DNA of 64,000 nt from Cyclaneusma minus (taxonomy: Eukaryota > Ascomycota > Leotiomycetes > Marthamycetales > Marthamycetaceae), in assembly GCA_037179335.1 (NCBI GenBank), contig JAKZHN010000019.1, forward strand, positions 310,001 through 374,000, in the 5' to 3' direction. The position numbers were made by a program, and so were the translations under genes. Positions within the stretch are counted from its first letter, which is position 1. Every line of letters begins with the position of its first letter. The notes beneath the pieces were generated by a model. It ran no database searches. It worked only from the letters and a program-made list of their open reading frames with translations, and was not told the DNA's origin. This document shows positions 1 through 11,534 of the stretch, piece by piece.

Positions 1-3000
1 TATAATATATTAATAAATATAAAGCTATAATTAAATATAATAATTTAAAAAAAATATAAGATAAAAACTTTTATTAAAATCTTTTTTTATTAAAAATCAT
101 GTATTAATATTTTGTATTATATATATAAATTACGCAATTTTCATATAATAATTTATTATTTTTAAAATAATATTATATATTTTGCTTATATATTATAATG
201 TTAGCAAATTTATAATAAAAGTTTATAATAAATATATTTATAGCTTATTAATTAAAAGCAAAAGCTATAATTGGCTATAAAATATATATTAGCAAATTCT
301 ATTTTACTAGCAAATATAATAATTGCATATATAATTCTATATTTTAGCCTTTATATTTAATTAATAATATTTGCAATAAATTAAAATTAAAAATTATTTT
401 ATTTTAAAATAGCTTATTAATTTAATATTATAATAAATATATAAAAATTTATTATATAATATATTTGCCGCAAAAATATATAATTTGCTTTTTTTATATA
501 ATGTATTATTTTTAAATTGCTATTATTTTCTTCTATATAATATAAATTAGCTTTCAATTTTTATCATATATTTATTATTATTTTAAATTTTAAAAATAAT
601 TATAAAGCTTGCTTTAATTATTCCGGCTTTTAGGTTTTTATAGCTTAAATAAAATATATTTTTTTATTTAAAATTCGCATTTATAATACATAAATAAAAT
701 ATATAATATCAATTTTTCAATTTAATAATTTTGATTCAAATATAATTGCTATATTTATAAAAGCAGCTATATTGTTTAAAAATTATATATTTAATATATA
801 GTTAAATAAATAGCGGAAGTTTTATTATAATATTAATAAAAACCCTTCTAATATTTCCATCTAAATACTTTTTACTGTTTTTTTATAATTTAATTTATAA
901 AATAAAAACTTAGCGGAATTTTCAATTTTTATAATATATTTAATATTAAAATTATAAAATTTCAATTTTATAGCCTATTTTGCTTAATATTTATTAAATT
1001 GTTTCGTATGTATAAAATAGCATAAATTATTATAATTTAAAAGCATTTAAATTTTATAATACGCGCTTTTAATATATTGCTTTTAATATCAAAAACAAAT
1101 TATAATTGCAAGCAATTTAATATTATGCATTTAATATATTAGTTTTATATTTATTAATTTATAAAACTAAAAAGCTATTAAATACTAATAATACTATGTT
1201 AAATTATTCACATTTTAAAATTATTTTAAAAAATTCAATATTGCAAATTTAAAAGTATTATATATAATTTGCAAATGCTTTACAAAATTAAAATATTGCA
1301 ATATTAATTCATTTGCAAATATATCTTTAATATATTAAAAAGCTTTTTGCATTTTTAAAAGCGAATTAAATAATTTGTGTTTTTATTCATTATTAATAAA
1401 TAAATTAATTATAAATAGCATAATTTTATTATATTTTAAAATAAACCGCCTATAAAAATTGGCTTATTTTAAAAGCAATTGCAATTTTATATATATAATT
1501 AATATAGGCCATTTTTAAATAATGCATACTTTTTCCAATTTTATATATATATTATTTCTTTCTATTATAAAGTTTAAAAATAAAATTTTATCTACTTTAT
1601 ATTTGCATTTGCTGTTTTTTATAAAAAAAATATAATTTTTTAAATAAATTAAAATATTATTAAAATAAATTATTATAATAATATCTAAAAATTCCTTAAA
1701 TACTATATTTATATAAGCTTAAAATATAGCTAATGCATTTGCCAATTTAAATAATAATATCAAATATTGAAAATAGCTATATTTTATATAAAATACTTTT
1801 TCCTTTTTTTTATATAAAAATTGTATAATACGCATTTTTAAAATCCAATTTAATAAAAATTTTAGCTTTTTTTAATTTAATTAGAAATTTATTAATTAAA
1901 ATAAATCAATAGCAATTTTTAATAATAATATTATTTAATGTTTCATAATTAATATATAAATATAAGCTATTATTCTTTTTAAATATAGATAATATAAAAA
2001 TTTTTATTAGGCTTTTTAATTTCTAAATTCAGCCTTTTATTAATACATTATTAAAATATTTTTAATATAATTAGCTATTCTTTAAATAATTTATAAATAA
2101 ATTAATAAAATAAATTTATTTTGGTTTTTATAATATAATTTTAATTAAAACGTATAAATAATATACCGTTCTTTATTATATTAAAAATATTATTAAAATA
2201 GCTTAATTATTTTCATTTTTTATATTTTAATTTTTTATTTTAATTTTAACTTTAATTTTGCTGTACGTCTTTTGCAAATATTTCTAATATTTAGCAATTT
2301 ACGGCTTTAAAAATATATTAAAATCCAATTTTATTCTTACCAAAATTTTAATATTTTACCCAATATATGCATAATAAAACTTTTATTTAAATTTGCAATA
2401 TTGTTTATAAAAAACAATTTCCCATTTATTTTGCTAGATATTATTTTATATAATTTAATATTATATTTCCAGCTTTTATATATAAAATATTTTATATATA
2501 ATAATTCCCTATTTATTATATTTAAAGTATAAATTATTAAGCCTAAATTTTTAAATTTATTTAGCTTACTTTAAATAATAATTTTATATTTAATTTGGTA
2601 TTTATAAATAAAATTGGCCTTAGTTTAATTATGATATTTATTACCTGCTTATTTAAATTAAAGCATATTTAAAAGCAGATTATATAAATATATAAATATA
2701 TAAATATTTTATATACTTTAATGCTTTGATCTTTTATATTATTTTTATTATTAAAAAATTTAATGAAAATTTTATAATATTATTTAATTTTCATTTTATT
2801 TTTATTAAAAAAGCAACTTTATAAATATTGCATATATATACCAACTTATTTTTATTTTTTTTTGCAAATATTAATAATATAAAATTTTTATTTAATTTAT
2901 TATTAATAAAAGCAAAAGCAAAACCTATATTTTAAATATTAATTGGAATTAAGCAATTAATTATTATATTTTTTACCCTATAAAAACATCTTTAACTTAG

Positions 3001-4871
3001 GCAATCTTTTTTAAAATTATTATATTTATGTTTATAATTTATAACATTAAAATTTTCATTTGCAACTTTTATAAAGATATTTTAATTATATTTATTTTAA
3101 TTATAATTATTATAATTTTGGCTATAATTAGGGCCATTTCTATATAATTGGCCCTTTTTTTTATTAAAGCCATTATTATTTAAAATATAAGCTTTATTGC
3201 CAAGCTATTTATATTTATAAGCTTTATATTTAAGCCCTTATTTTTTTATAAATGCGATTAAATAGGCTATAATTATTAAAATTATAATTAAAGTATAAAA
3301 AAAGCCGGCATTAATTTTAGCTATATCACTGGCCTTTATTTTAATAATAGCTATTTTTTCTATTTTTGCAATTAGGCTAATATTAAATTACTATATTATT
3401 ATTTAAAATTTTATATAAATTTTATAATTTATTATAATTATTATAATGCTTTTTTAAATTATTTGCATTAAATATATTTTTAATTAAAAATTAAAAATCG
3501 CGCGTATTTTTACGCTGAATATTTTTAATTATATTAAATATATATTATATATTAATTTATAATTAATTGCTTTATTAAAAAATAAAATTCTATTTAATAT
3601 TATTATAAAGCTTAAAAATAAATTAATTATTAAAAAATATAAAAATCATATTTTTTATATAAAAAACGAAAATCTTTATTTTGCAATAAATTTTTTTAAC
3701 TTTTTTATGTTTTTAAGCCTTTTTAGCAAATTGGTTTAATATATATAATATATGCTATTGCTTTTCATTTATTGTATTTAATATTAAAATTTTAATCTTT
3801 TTTTATAAAACTTTTTTTGATTTATAATTTATTTAATAATATTATTATATATAATATATATAGCCTTTAAATATAATTAAAGCATAATAAATATAAATTA
3901 TATTATTTTTAAAAAAAATTAAAGCTATGCATTAAATAATTTTATAAATAATTAAATTATTTATAATATTTATATATAATATAGCTTAATAGTTAATATA
4001 TGGAAACTTTTGAGCATATAAATGTTTTTAGCAATTAATTGCTTATTATTAAAATTTGAATCAAACGGGCTGCATTTGTAAATAAAAATCGCAATTTTAG
4101 CTTATAACTTTGCAATTTTTTTTAGCTTTAAATTTTTAAATTATTTATTAAATAATTATAAAATTATTTAAATTTAAATTAGCTTAGCTTTAAATTAAAT
4201 TCAAAATAAAAATAAAAACGGAAATTTGATTAAATTTATTCTTATATAATATATTTGTATTTTTAATTAAAACGCTTTAATTTTAAACTTGCCCAAATTA
4301 ATTTGTATTAATAAATTGGTTATTCGGCTTAAACAATCTATTAAATAATTTCTAACTTAAAGCAAAAAAGCTTTTGAACTAGTTTTAATTATTAATACTA
4401 GCAATGTTTTTATTAATACTATTAATAAATGCATTATTGCCTTTATTAAACGCAATTTTTTAATGTAATATATAAATTCCGCCGGCATTGCTATTAATAT
4501 TAAGCTTTTTGAAATCAAGCAAAATTGGTTTTTAAAGCTTTTAATAAAATTTTCGCAAATAAAATTATTGCCGAATTTGCGGCTAGCAAATTGGATAATT
4601 ATTATTTTGCCAAATTATTGCCTTTCAAAATAAAAGCAGTTATTTTATTATAATAATTAAAAATAAATTAGCAAATAAAAATATATTATATATATTTTTT
4701 AGCTATAAAAAATAGCTATTAGTTTTTTTAAATAAAAATAGCAGCGTTTGTATATTATATATTAAAAATTCTATTTAGCTTTTTTAATAAGCAATGCTTA
4801 CTTTTTACGCATTTTTAGCGCATATGCTTTATAGGGTGCCCGTAAAGCGCCCTTTTCGGCCCTATGTAATA
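1..4871 (-). mobile_element. RIP-degraded Ty3/Gypsy element, 5' part, running off the left edge
   Basis: This is a second member of the 226-bp-LTR Gypsy family that lies complete at 31.5-39.2 kb. Its minus-strand 5' LTR is 4646-4871, the same 226-bp length, and aligns along its whole length with the LTR at 31463 with mainly C/T and G/A differences. The internal part runs toward position 1. The minus strand of 1861-1938 reads as the reverse-transcriptase segment with LNN, INKF and KAK, matching the plus-strand copy near 34.28-34.36 kb. DNA around 480-600 matches the pre-integrase region of the other copy. Stops fill every frame, so it cannot code. If full length, about 2.8 kb lies outside the window. 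Confidence 0.85.
4646..4871 (-). repeat. 5' LTR of the left Gypsy copy (226 bp)
   Basis: The reverse complement begins TATTACATAGG and ends TTATAATA, like the LTR at 31463-31688. TG...CA ends would become TA...TA by RIP. The five bases just outside on the minus strand read ctata, the same five that flank the complete element. Confidence 0.85.
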
Positions 4872-4876
4872 TATAG

Positions 4877-7320
4877 CGCTAAAATTATATGCCGGGTATA
4901 TAAATGCCTAAGGCAGGCATAGGTGCCTAAAGCTAAATTAGTACCGTAATAGGGATATAATTTTGGATATTCTAAATATATATATTTTAATTTTTTAATA
5001 TAGACTTTAATGCTTTTTTTAATTATTTTATTTTACTTAAAAATATAGGTATTAATAGTTTCTGAAATTTAATTGTTTTTGGCTATATAAGCTTTAAATG
5101 TTTTAATGCTATATTTAATGCTATTATTTAATTTTTAGATGGCAATTTTATAGCCAAATTAAATTTTAATATAGGCGGAATATGAAATTATAATATCTTA
5201 GATTTTAAATTTAATAGTAAAGCTATAGTATTTATAAAAGCGAATTAAATTATTGGTAAAAATAACTTTGTATTCTTTTTGGATTTCAGGAATTTTAATT
5301 TTAAATAAATTAATATAATTTTTAAAAAAGGGTTATAAAGCTTTATTAAAGCTTTTTCTAAAAATAATCTATTGATTTTTGCCCAATTTGCAAGGTATAT
5401 AAATTCTTTTAGGGTTATTTTTGAAATTGCTTTTAGTATTAATATTTTAAATAATTTTTTATTTTTTTATTTTTTTATAAAAAATATAGCCTAACTTTTG
5501 ATACCAAAACTTTACATTTTTAAATTTCATTTAAATTTTAAAAATATTATATAAACTTTCGAATTTTAAAAAACCTGCGAATTAAATTTTATAATTAATA
5601 ATTCAAAAAGCTTTAAATTTATTAATTGAGTTTCGAATAAAATTATCTTTGTTATTAAAATAATAATAGGGTTTAATTGCTTTTATAAAAAATAAATTAA
5701 ATAAATTATTAATTAAATAAATACAGTTTTTTAAAAAAAGAATTTTGAAATTGCTATTGAAAAACCGAATAATTAAATAAATATTATTATAATAAATAAT
5801 TGTAATAGATTTATTGGTAATTTTATAAATTTTAGGTATTTTTAAAATTTTCCAAATAATAAAAAGCTTTTTATAAATATAAATATAGCAATTTATACCA
5901 ATATTCAAAATTTAAAAAGCTGGGAAAAAAGAATATTAGTATTAAAAAAAATATAAACGCTATTATTTTTTATAAAAAATGGCTTTATTGATTTAAAAAT
6001 AATTGGTTAAAAAAATAGAAATTGCGCTTTTTATTAAATTTTTCCGGATTATTGCGAATTTTATTAAAAGTTTTATTAGAATATTTAATTTAGCAGCTAT
6101 TGCTTAAATATTGTTTGCTATAAATAATACAATTATTAATAGGATTTTAATTATCCCAATTATTTTTTGGGGTTTTTTTGATTTTTGCAATTTTTAAATT
6201 AATTTTTACTATTTTTATTACCAGTATTTTGTTTTTTAAATTTGTTATTTTTATTATTTTTATTATAATTATGTTTTTAAAATTTACTATACTATTAAAA
6301 AACTAGGATGTAATTATTATAATTAATTTTAAAAGCTTGGTTTTTAATATTTCTATAAATATTAATTAAATTTAGCTAATTTTTATTTTTAATAATTTAT
6401 GTATTGGCGGAGATTTGGTTTATTTAAGTAAAATAAAACAATTGAAATTTGGCAAAAAAATATATAATAATAAAGCAATTGCTAAAATCGAGATTTAGAT
6501 TTTTAAAAAAAATATAAATAATTTTAAAAGCAATAATAAAATAATTTATATTATTAAAATTTTAAAATTTAATTTTAAATAAGCGCAAAATAATAGAAAT
6601 TTAAAATATAAAGCCTTTTTTTTATAATGCTTGCGAAAAGTCTTTTATTAAATATGGAAATTTTTAATATTTTATAAAAGTATTATAAAATTATTTTTAA
6701 TATAGGCATATAAAATAAATAATATAAAAACGTTATTTAATAATTAGACTTTTTACTTTGCTTTTTATATTTTGGCCTTATTAAATTTGCAGGTTTTTTT
6801 AATATATTTAAAAAAATTGCATAATAAAAGCTAAATTTTAGTAAGCATAATTTAAATTTTGTAATTTTCGGCATTTTAAAGAATTTTATTTCTGGGGAAA
6901 AATGGATTAGAAATTTAATATTGCATAATAGGGTTTATTGGTATCTAAAGCTTTTAAAAACAAAAAGAAAACCAAAAAAAATTACTGGATATTAAAGTTT
7001 TTGGCTAATTTTTATATAATTAAATAGGGAATAGTTATTAAATGCTGGTAAATAATTTATTTAAATTAATTATATTAGCAATTTTAAAGCCAGTAAAATA
7101 AATTTATAAAAAACTTACTAATAAATATATTGCAAATAGAGCTGCAAAAAAGGGATTTAAGCTTTTTTAAATTGCTTTTAAAATGCAAAAAACTGGAAAT
7201 TTTAATTTTGTAAAAAGCAATTCTTGCAAAGCGATTAAGCTTATAAAGAAATTTAAGCATAAGCAAATGCAAATATTGGCTGCGGGGCTTGGTGGAATTT
7301 AGCTTTATTTAAATTTAATT
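4877..7320. other. A+T-rich RIP-degraded DNA, origin unresolved
   Basis: Very A+T-rich sequence with stops in all frames apart from low-complexity Ile/Asn/Lys/Phe stretches. It is probably another degraded transposon. I could not recognise a reverse transcriptase, transposase or terminal repeats here. No gene is visible. Confidence 0.6.
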
Positions 7321-7931
7321 TCTATAGGTAAAAGGAGTTTACGGCGGGGAGATAAGTTTTGCAATTTCCCAGAGCTGCAAAAAGTCTTTGGTAAATCTGT
7401 GATTAATTGGGTAAAAAAAAGGGGAATTTAAAAAATCAAAATTAAGGCGCAGAATTGAGCGCCGGGCTTATAATTTATTAATAACCTGCAGGAGGGCTGA
7501 TTACGCATAGAGAGATTGATAAATGTCTATTATGGGTGGCTGCAGGACCTTATGGGTCCTGGAGCTCTAGCGCTAGTCTTAGCGCCAAGGCTAGGGAGTC
7601 AACAGTTTAGGATTTCTCCTTGGAGTGGTTTTGGTTTAACGTTGCCACCGTGGTCGCCCCTGGAAATTTTTAGCAAATCATCCAACAGTTCGAGAGTCAA
7701 AATAGCAATCGTGACATACTTGGGAACCCAGAAATATTGTTTCTTTGTGGAGATTCGCCGTAATCAACGAGAGTCCAGCAATGAAATTACGGTAACTTAG
7801 GTAGTAGGCACCTGGGGTACCAAAGAACAATCTACTAGAAGGAAGAAGAAGCAGTCTTTCTCGCAAGGCTCTATGCTTAGACACACCATTATACAGGAAA
7901 CCACATACAATCAGGTCACAAGCTCCGAGAG
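7321..7931. other. Transition from RIP-degraded to normal-composition DNA, no gene recognised
   Basis: Base composition rises sharply between about 7.3 and 7.5 kb. The stretch around 7530-7600 contains short interleaved palindromes built on agcgcta and gcgccaagg-like words, which could be the end of another mobile element. The open frame on the plus strand here has no recognisable protein signature. Confidence 0.4.
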
Positions 7932-7934
7932 TGA

Positions 7935-8962
7935 ATAGAGGCTGGGTGGGATGATGAAGTGCTTTCAGAAGCGATGGAACGGTTTGAGAATGTGGTAAGA
8001 CTATCGCATTGTACCTATCCCGGTATTAGCTCTAAATACAAGCAGGTCAAGAAGCAATACACGTCTACCACAGCGAACAAAGACGGCTATTCAATTCCAG
8101 TCCCCGGCCTAGCCGACAACCCAAAACTCCACATCCGACGCGGTATATTCACGATCGAGCCTTGGGAAGTCAACGGCATATTTGAGCCCGTCATCAAAAG
8201 AGTTATCGAACTGGTGAAGGGTCAGATCCAATCCTCGAACAAGAAAATCAAAATGGTTCTTCTTGTTGGTGGCTTTGGACAAAACACCTACTTGAAGGAG
8301 TGTATGCGGGGTGCGTTCCCGCACGTCAAAGTGCTCCAACCGGCTAATGCTTGGGCTGCAATTACTCGTGGTGCTCTTATGATGGGCTTGAGCCGTGCCA
8401 ATCCTAGCTCGGCACGGGTCAAGATGACATCGAGGATGGCGAGAAAAAGCTATGGCACGCAGCTTAACTACAAATTTGACGCGAAGATACATGATGCGAG
8501 CAAGAAGTAAGTGACATCCGATTATTGATTACTGGATATCAATAACATGGCATCCAACAGGTTCTGGTCTTCAAAAGACAAATACTACCAGGTACTGGTA
8601 TGGTTCGTTCGCAAAGGAGACAGTGTAGAGGAAGACAAGCCCCAAAAAGTCGATTTCGTGGTCGACCTCTGGTCAGCGAGGGCTTACCAAAAGACCACAA
8701 GATGGAGATATACGTTGATGGTCGAAGTATGGTGGCACCAATACATCCAGGTCCGACGGTGAAGAGACTTGTCTTCCTGAAAGCTGACTTCAGATACCTC
8801 TCGACAAAAGATCTAGCATTGAATACCGTGAAGCGAGCGGACGGTCAAGAGTACTATTGCATTGAAGGCTGCATTGAGGCAACTTTCTATTCGGCTTCGA
8901 CAAAGTATGCACTGCTCTACCGGGGCGTGAGATATGATACGGTGACTACGGATTATGTATAA
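7935..8962 (+). pseudogene. Hsp70-like (actin-type ATPase) protein, 5'-truncated and frameshifted
   Basis: The translation matches the C-terminal half of the large fungal family of divergent Hsp70-like proteins. It has GWDDEVL at the start, IPVPGLADNP, then LLVGGFGQNTYLKE (the ATPase second-phosphate region), GALMMGL, and after an intron VRKGDSVEEDKP, KMEIYVDG and the family-like end YDTVTTDYV. The intron at 8507-8560 (gtaagt...caacag) still splices in frame. Two defects are visible. The N-terminal ATPase half is absent, with an in-frame stop at 7932-7934. The reading frame must also shift between about 8662 and 8680 to keep homology. It lies at the edge of a RIP island but is not itself visibly RIP-mutated. 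It is most likely a decayed duplicate; a sequencing error could explain the frameshift but not the missing N-terminus. Confidence 0.75.
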
Positions 8963-9138
8963 TTTGGCTGTTTTCCATTTGTGGGACTTGGTTCATATAC
9001 AGGCGATATCACCGGCGACAGAGTCTGACCCTTCAAATTGAGTCAATTTGTGGGTGTACGGGGCTTATTATATAGTGGTAAAGCAACTAGTCGCCAACGA
9101 AGTGCTTGACATACAGATTGAGACCTCAAATGAATCTA

Positions 9139-10579
9139 TCAAGATGACGTTGTCAGTTTCTTGAACTCCTCAACAGCACCATGTATCAGCCCCTCAGACT
9201 CCCCATCCTCAGTCTTCTTAGGAACAGCACCGCTACCCAGAGGCCTCTCCGGGTTCGGAGTAAGCAGATACTGAGCGGGAATAAGACGTGCGGCCGGGTT
9301 GAGCGTAAGACCAAATCCGGGCTTGTCCAAGTCAGAAGCCATCAGATAGCCCTTCTCAGGAATAGGCTCATCCAAGAAAAGATCCCCAAAGACCGGAAGC
9401 ACGCTCTTGCCATCCGGAGAATTGGCAAGGTATTCTTGGAATGGACAATTCGCCTGAGAAATGACATAGTGGTAGCTGTAAGGTCCGCTCGCGTGAGGAA
9501 CGACGGGGATATCGTACGCGGCAGCCATAGCAGATACCTTCAACAGTTCCGTCAAGCCTCCAAGCCACATGACATCTGGCTGGATGATATCCAGATTCCG
9601 TCCCTCGATGAGCTTGCGGAAGCCGTATCTCGAGTACTCGTGCTCCCCGGTGGTGAACTTGACTTGAGGGTGGGCTCGCTTGATGAGAGCAAAACCGTCG
9701 GTGTCGTCCGGAGAAAGACATTCCTCCCACCAATTGATGTTGAGATCGAGACACGCCTTGGCGATTTCTATCGTATATGGCACGTTCAAGCTCATATAGC
9801 AGTCGACCATCAGGGGAAAGTCAGGACCGACGCTTTCTCGGTGCTTTCGCAGAAACTCGACGTTCTTCTTCAGTCCGGCGTGGCCCTCTTCAGGGCAATA
9901 TGGCAGTGGTACTTTCGCACCCCAGAAACCCATTGCTTTCGCAGCTGTTGGCTCTGGGCCTGTGCAGTAGAAGTCGAGCTTGTCCCGTGTCTTTCCTCCG
10001 ATCAATTTGTAGACTGGCTCGTTTCTGATCTTTCCAAGCAAGTCCCACAGAGCCAAGTCGATGACGGAGATCACGGCTACTGGCAATCCTTTTCGGCCGT
10101 AGAACATAGATCCTCTGTACATCTGCTCGAATAGATGGTTGGTGTCTCTTGGGTCTGCGCCAATGAGAAATCGCTCGAAATGTTGGTGGACAAGCCAGCA
10201 TGCCGGGGGGCCTGTAAATTTGGTTAGCGTCAATATCTGGAATAGTAGATTCTCAGTAGCTCACCTCCAAAACCTGTTGCAAAGCCCACAGTGCCATCGG
10301 TTGCCTCGACTTCAACACAGAAGGAGCCCAGGACATTGATGCCCCAGCTTGTTCGTGAAGCTCGGTATTGCTCCCATCGTGACATAGGGGTTGAGATTGG
10401 CGTGTCAATGAGCCTGGGAAGATGTAAGTCGTGTGATGTGCGGTTCAGGGAAATTCGATTGTGGCTTACCAATGGCCGCCCTTGACATTGTGGTAGTCTC
10501 CTCCAGAGCCAACTCCATTGATAACAAAAGTTCGAACAGCCTTGATTTCGGGAAACTCGCGAGCTGTTGATGAAGACAT
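9139..10579 (-). CDS. LRA2: L-rhamnonate dehydratase (enolase superfamily), three exons
   Basis: The enzyme dehydrates L-rhamnonate to 2-keto-3-deoxy-L-rhamnonate in the fungal non-phosphorylating L-rhamnose pathway, in the cytosol. Exons, in minus-strand order, are 10579-10470, 10413-10265 and 10211-9139. The introns of 56 and 53 bp have GTAAGC...CCAG and GTGAGC...ACAG borders. The joined product is 443 residues, the usual family length, starting MSSSTAREFPEIK. Enolase-superfamily metal ligands fit D223 (MVDCYMSLN), E249 (WWEECLSP) and E276 (TTGEHEYS), with the catalytic His at 326 (VVPHASGPYSYH); the 26, 53 and 103 residue spacings agree with rhamnonate dehydratases. The LIDTPIST and WGINVLGSF segments are also characteristic. 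It is transcribed away from a Zn2Cys6 factor 0.96 kb upstream. The corresponding A. niger gene is called lraC. Other acid-sugar dehydratases are less likely. Confidence 0.92.
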
Positions 10580-10834
10580 GGTGGCAGACGGCAGTTATTC
10601 GAGGGTGACGGTAGGAGTGCTTTGGAAGGACAAGATATCGAAAATGCCTACCTCTCTCTCGAAACAATCCGGCAGTTGAAATGGGGGAAGGTCAACTCGA
10701 GCTGCAAGTCTAAGTTTAAGCTTACAGTTCAGACGCCATCGACAGCTGTCACATATCAGAGACGCTCGGTTTGTTTTGTTCCAGCACCGAAGAGACATGG
10801 TTGAGGAGGAGAGGCTGGTCTGCCGAGATACGAG

Positions 10835-10848
10835 AGCTGCCGGCAGCT
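10835..10848. promoter_or_regulatory. Perfect 14-bp palindrome with CCGG core
   Basis: AGCTGCCGGCAGCT is its own reverse complement. It lies about 256 bp upstream of the rhamnonate dehydratase start codon. It is a candidate site for a dimeric Zn2Cys6 factor, possibly the divergent neighbour. Confidence 0.4.
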
Positions 10849-10970
10849 GCCACGCAATCTATGCATACGGAAGGACCGATATGATAGTGACAAGCTATGG
10901 GGTATCTGGCGCGAATGGAGGACGTTGAGGTGTGGTTGAGCCTCGGATTTCGGATGAGATTCAGCCGATC

Positions 10971-10984
10971 GCTTATCGATAAGC
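10971..10984. promoter_or_regulatory. Perfect 14-bp palindrome containing inverted GATA sites
   Basis: GCTTATCGATAAGC contains TTATC and GATAA in inverted order. Fungal GATA factors (nitrogen or light regulators) bind such sites. The role here is inferred from position only. Confidence 0.4.
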
Positions 10985-11534
10985 AGGGGCCACGGACGTT
11001 AAAGAAACCAGAAACAAGAAACAATGTAGGCCAAGATTAATGGTGATCATTATTTGTCCCAGCTTTTCGGACTAATGTAGGTATACAGCTAGGAAACCGA
11101 AAGTAATTACTTCAGACGTCAAATCAAAAGGCGATCATGGTAATGCGGGGAAGATGGCCGAGATAAGAGGAACGGACGTAACATATTGAAGCGCTGTCTT
11201 GGAAAAAGACATAACCGCACGCTTCTTTTGACGCTCTACCAAGATGCAAGTCTTTCTTGGTCCCCTCGCTACAGAGGTAGTTCCTGGAAAGTGGCGTGCG
11301 TACTCAGGCTGGCCACCGGCGCCCCCAGCTCAATTACTCGAGTACGGGGTTGCAGGGGAACGACTCCGCTTTCTGGGGTCATGGCGCAAAGATGTGCTGC
11401 CCGTCGTCCTCCCACTCGCAGGTCAAAAGGCACCGAGCACCTCGTCTGATCATCAAGCCGAGCAGAAGAAATCTGATCAACACAGCCTGCCTGGTCCCGC
11501 TCGGTCACTATGCCAGCCGTCCCAGACCGCGACA

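Larger units (their letters stand above)
10580..11534. promoter_or_regulatory. Divergent promoter between rhamnonate dehydratase and the Zn2Cys6 regulator
   Basis: The 955 bp between the two divergent start codons contain no gene. Two perfect 14-bp palindromes stand out. AGCTGCCGGCAGCT at 10835-10848 has a CCGG core of the sort Zn2Cys6 proteins recognise through CGG/CCG half-sites. GCTTATCGATAAGC at 10971-10984 is a back-to-back GATA pair. Binding is inferred, not shown. Confidence 0.5.

Noticed and set aside
5603..5908. 101-codon open frame on the minus strand in the left island
   Set aside because: Composed almost only of Ile, Asn, Lys, Phe and Tyr, as expected from A+T-rich mutated DNA.
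7516..7800. Open frame before the Hsp70-like remnant, considered as its missing N-terminus
   Set aside because: A faint LGT-like resemblance to the ATPase phosphate loop is not enough; the rest does not match the family.
9181..10134. Long open frame on the plus strand opposite the rhamnonate dehydratase gene
   Set aside because: It lies antisense within the conserved enzyme exon and has no recognisable family features.
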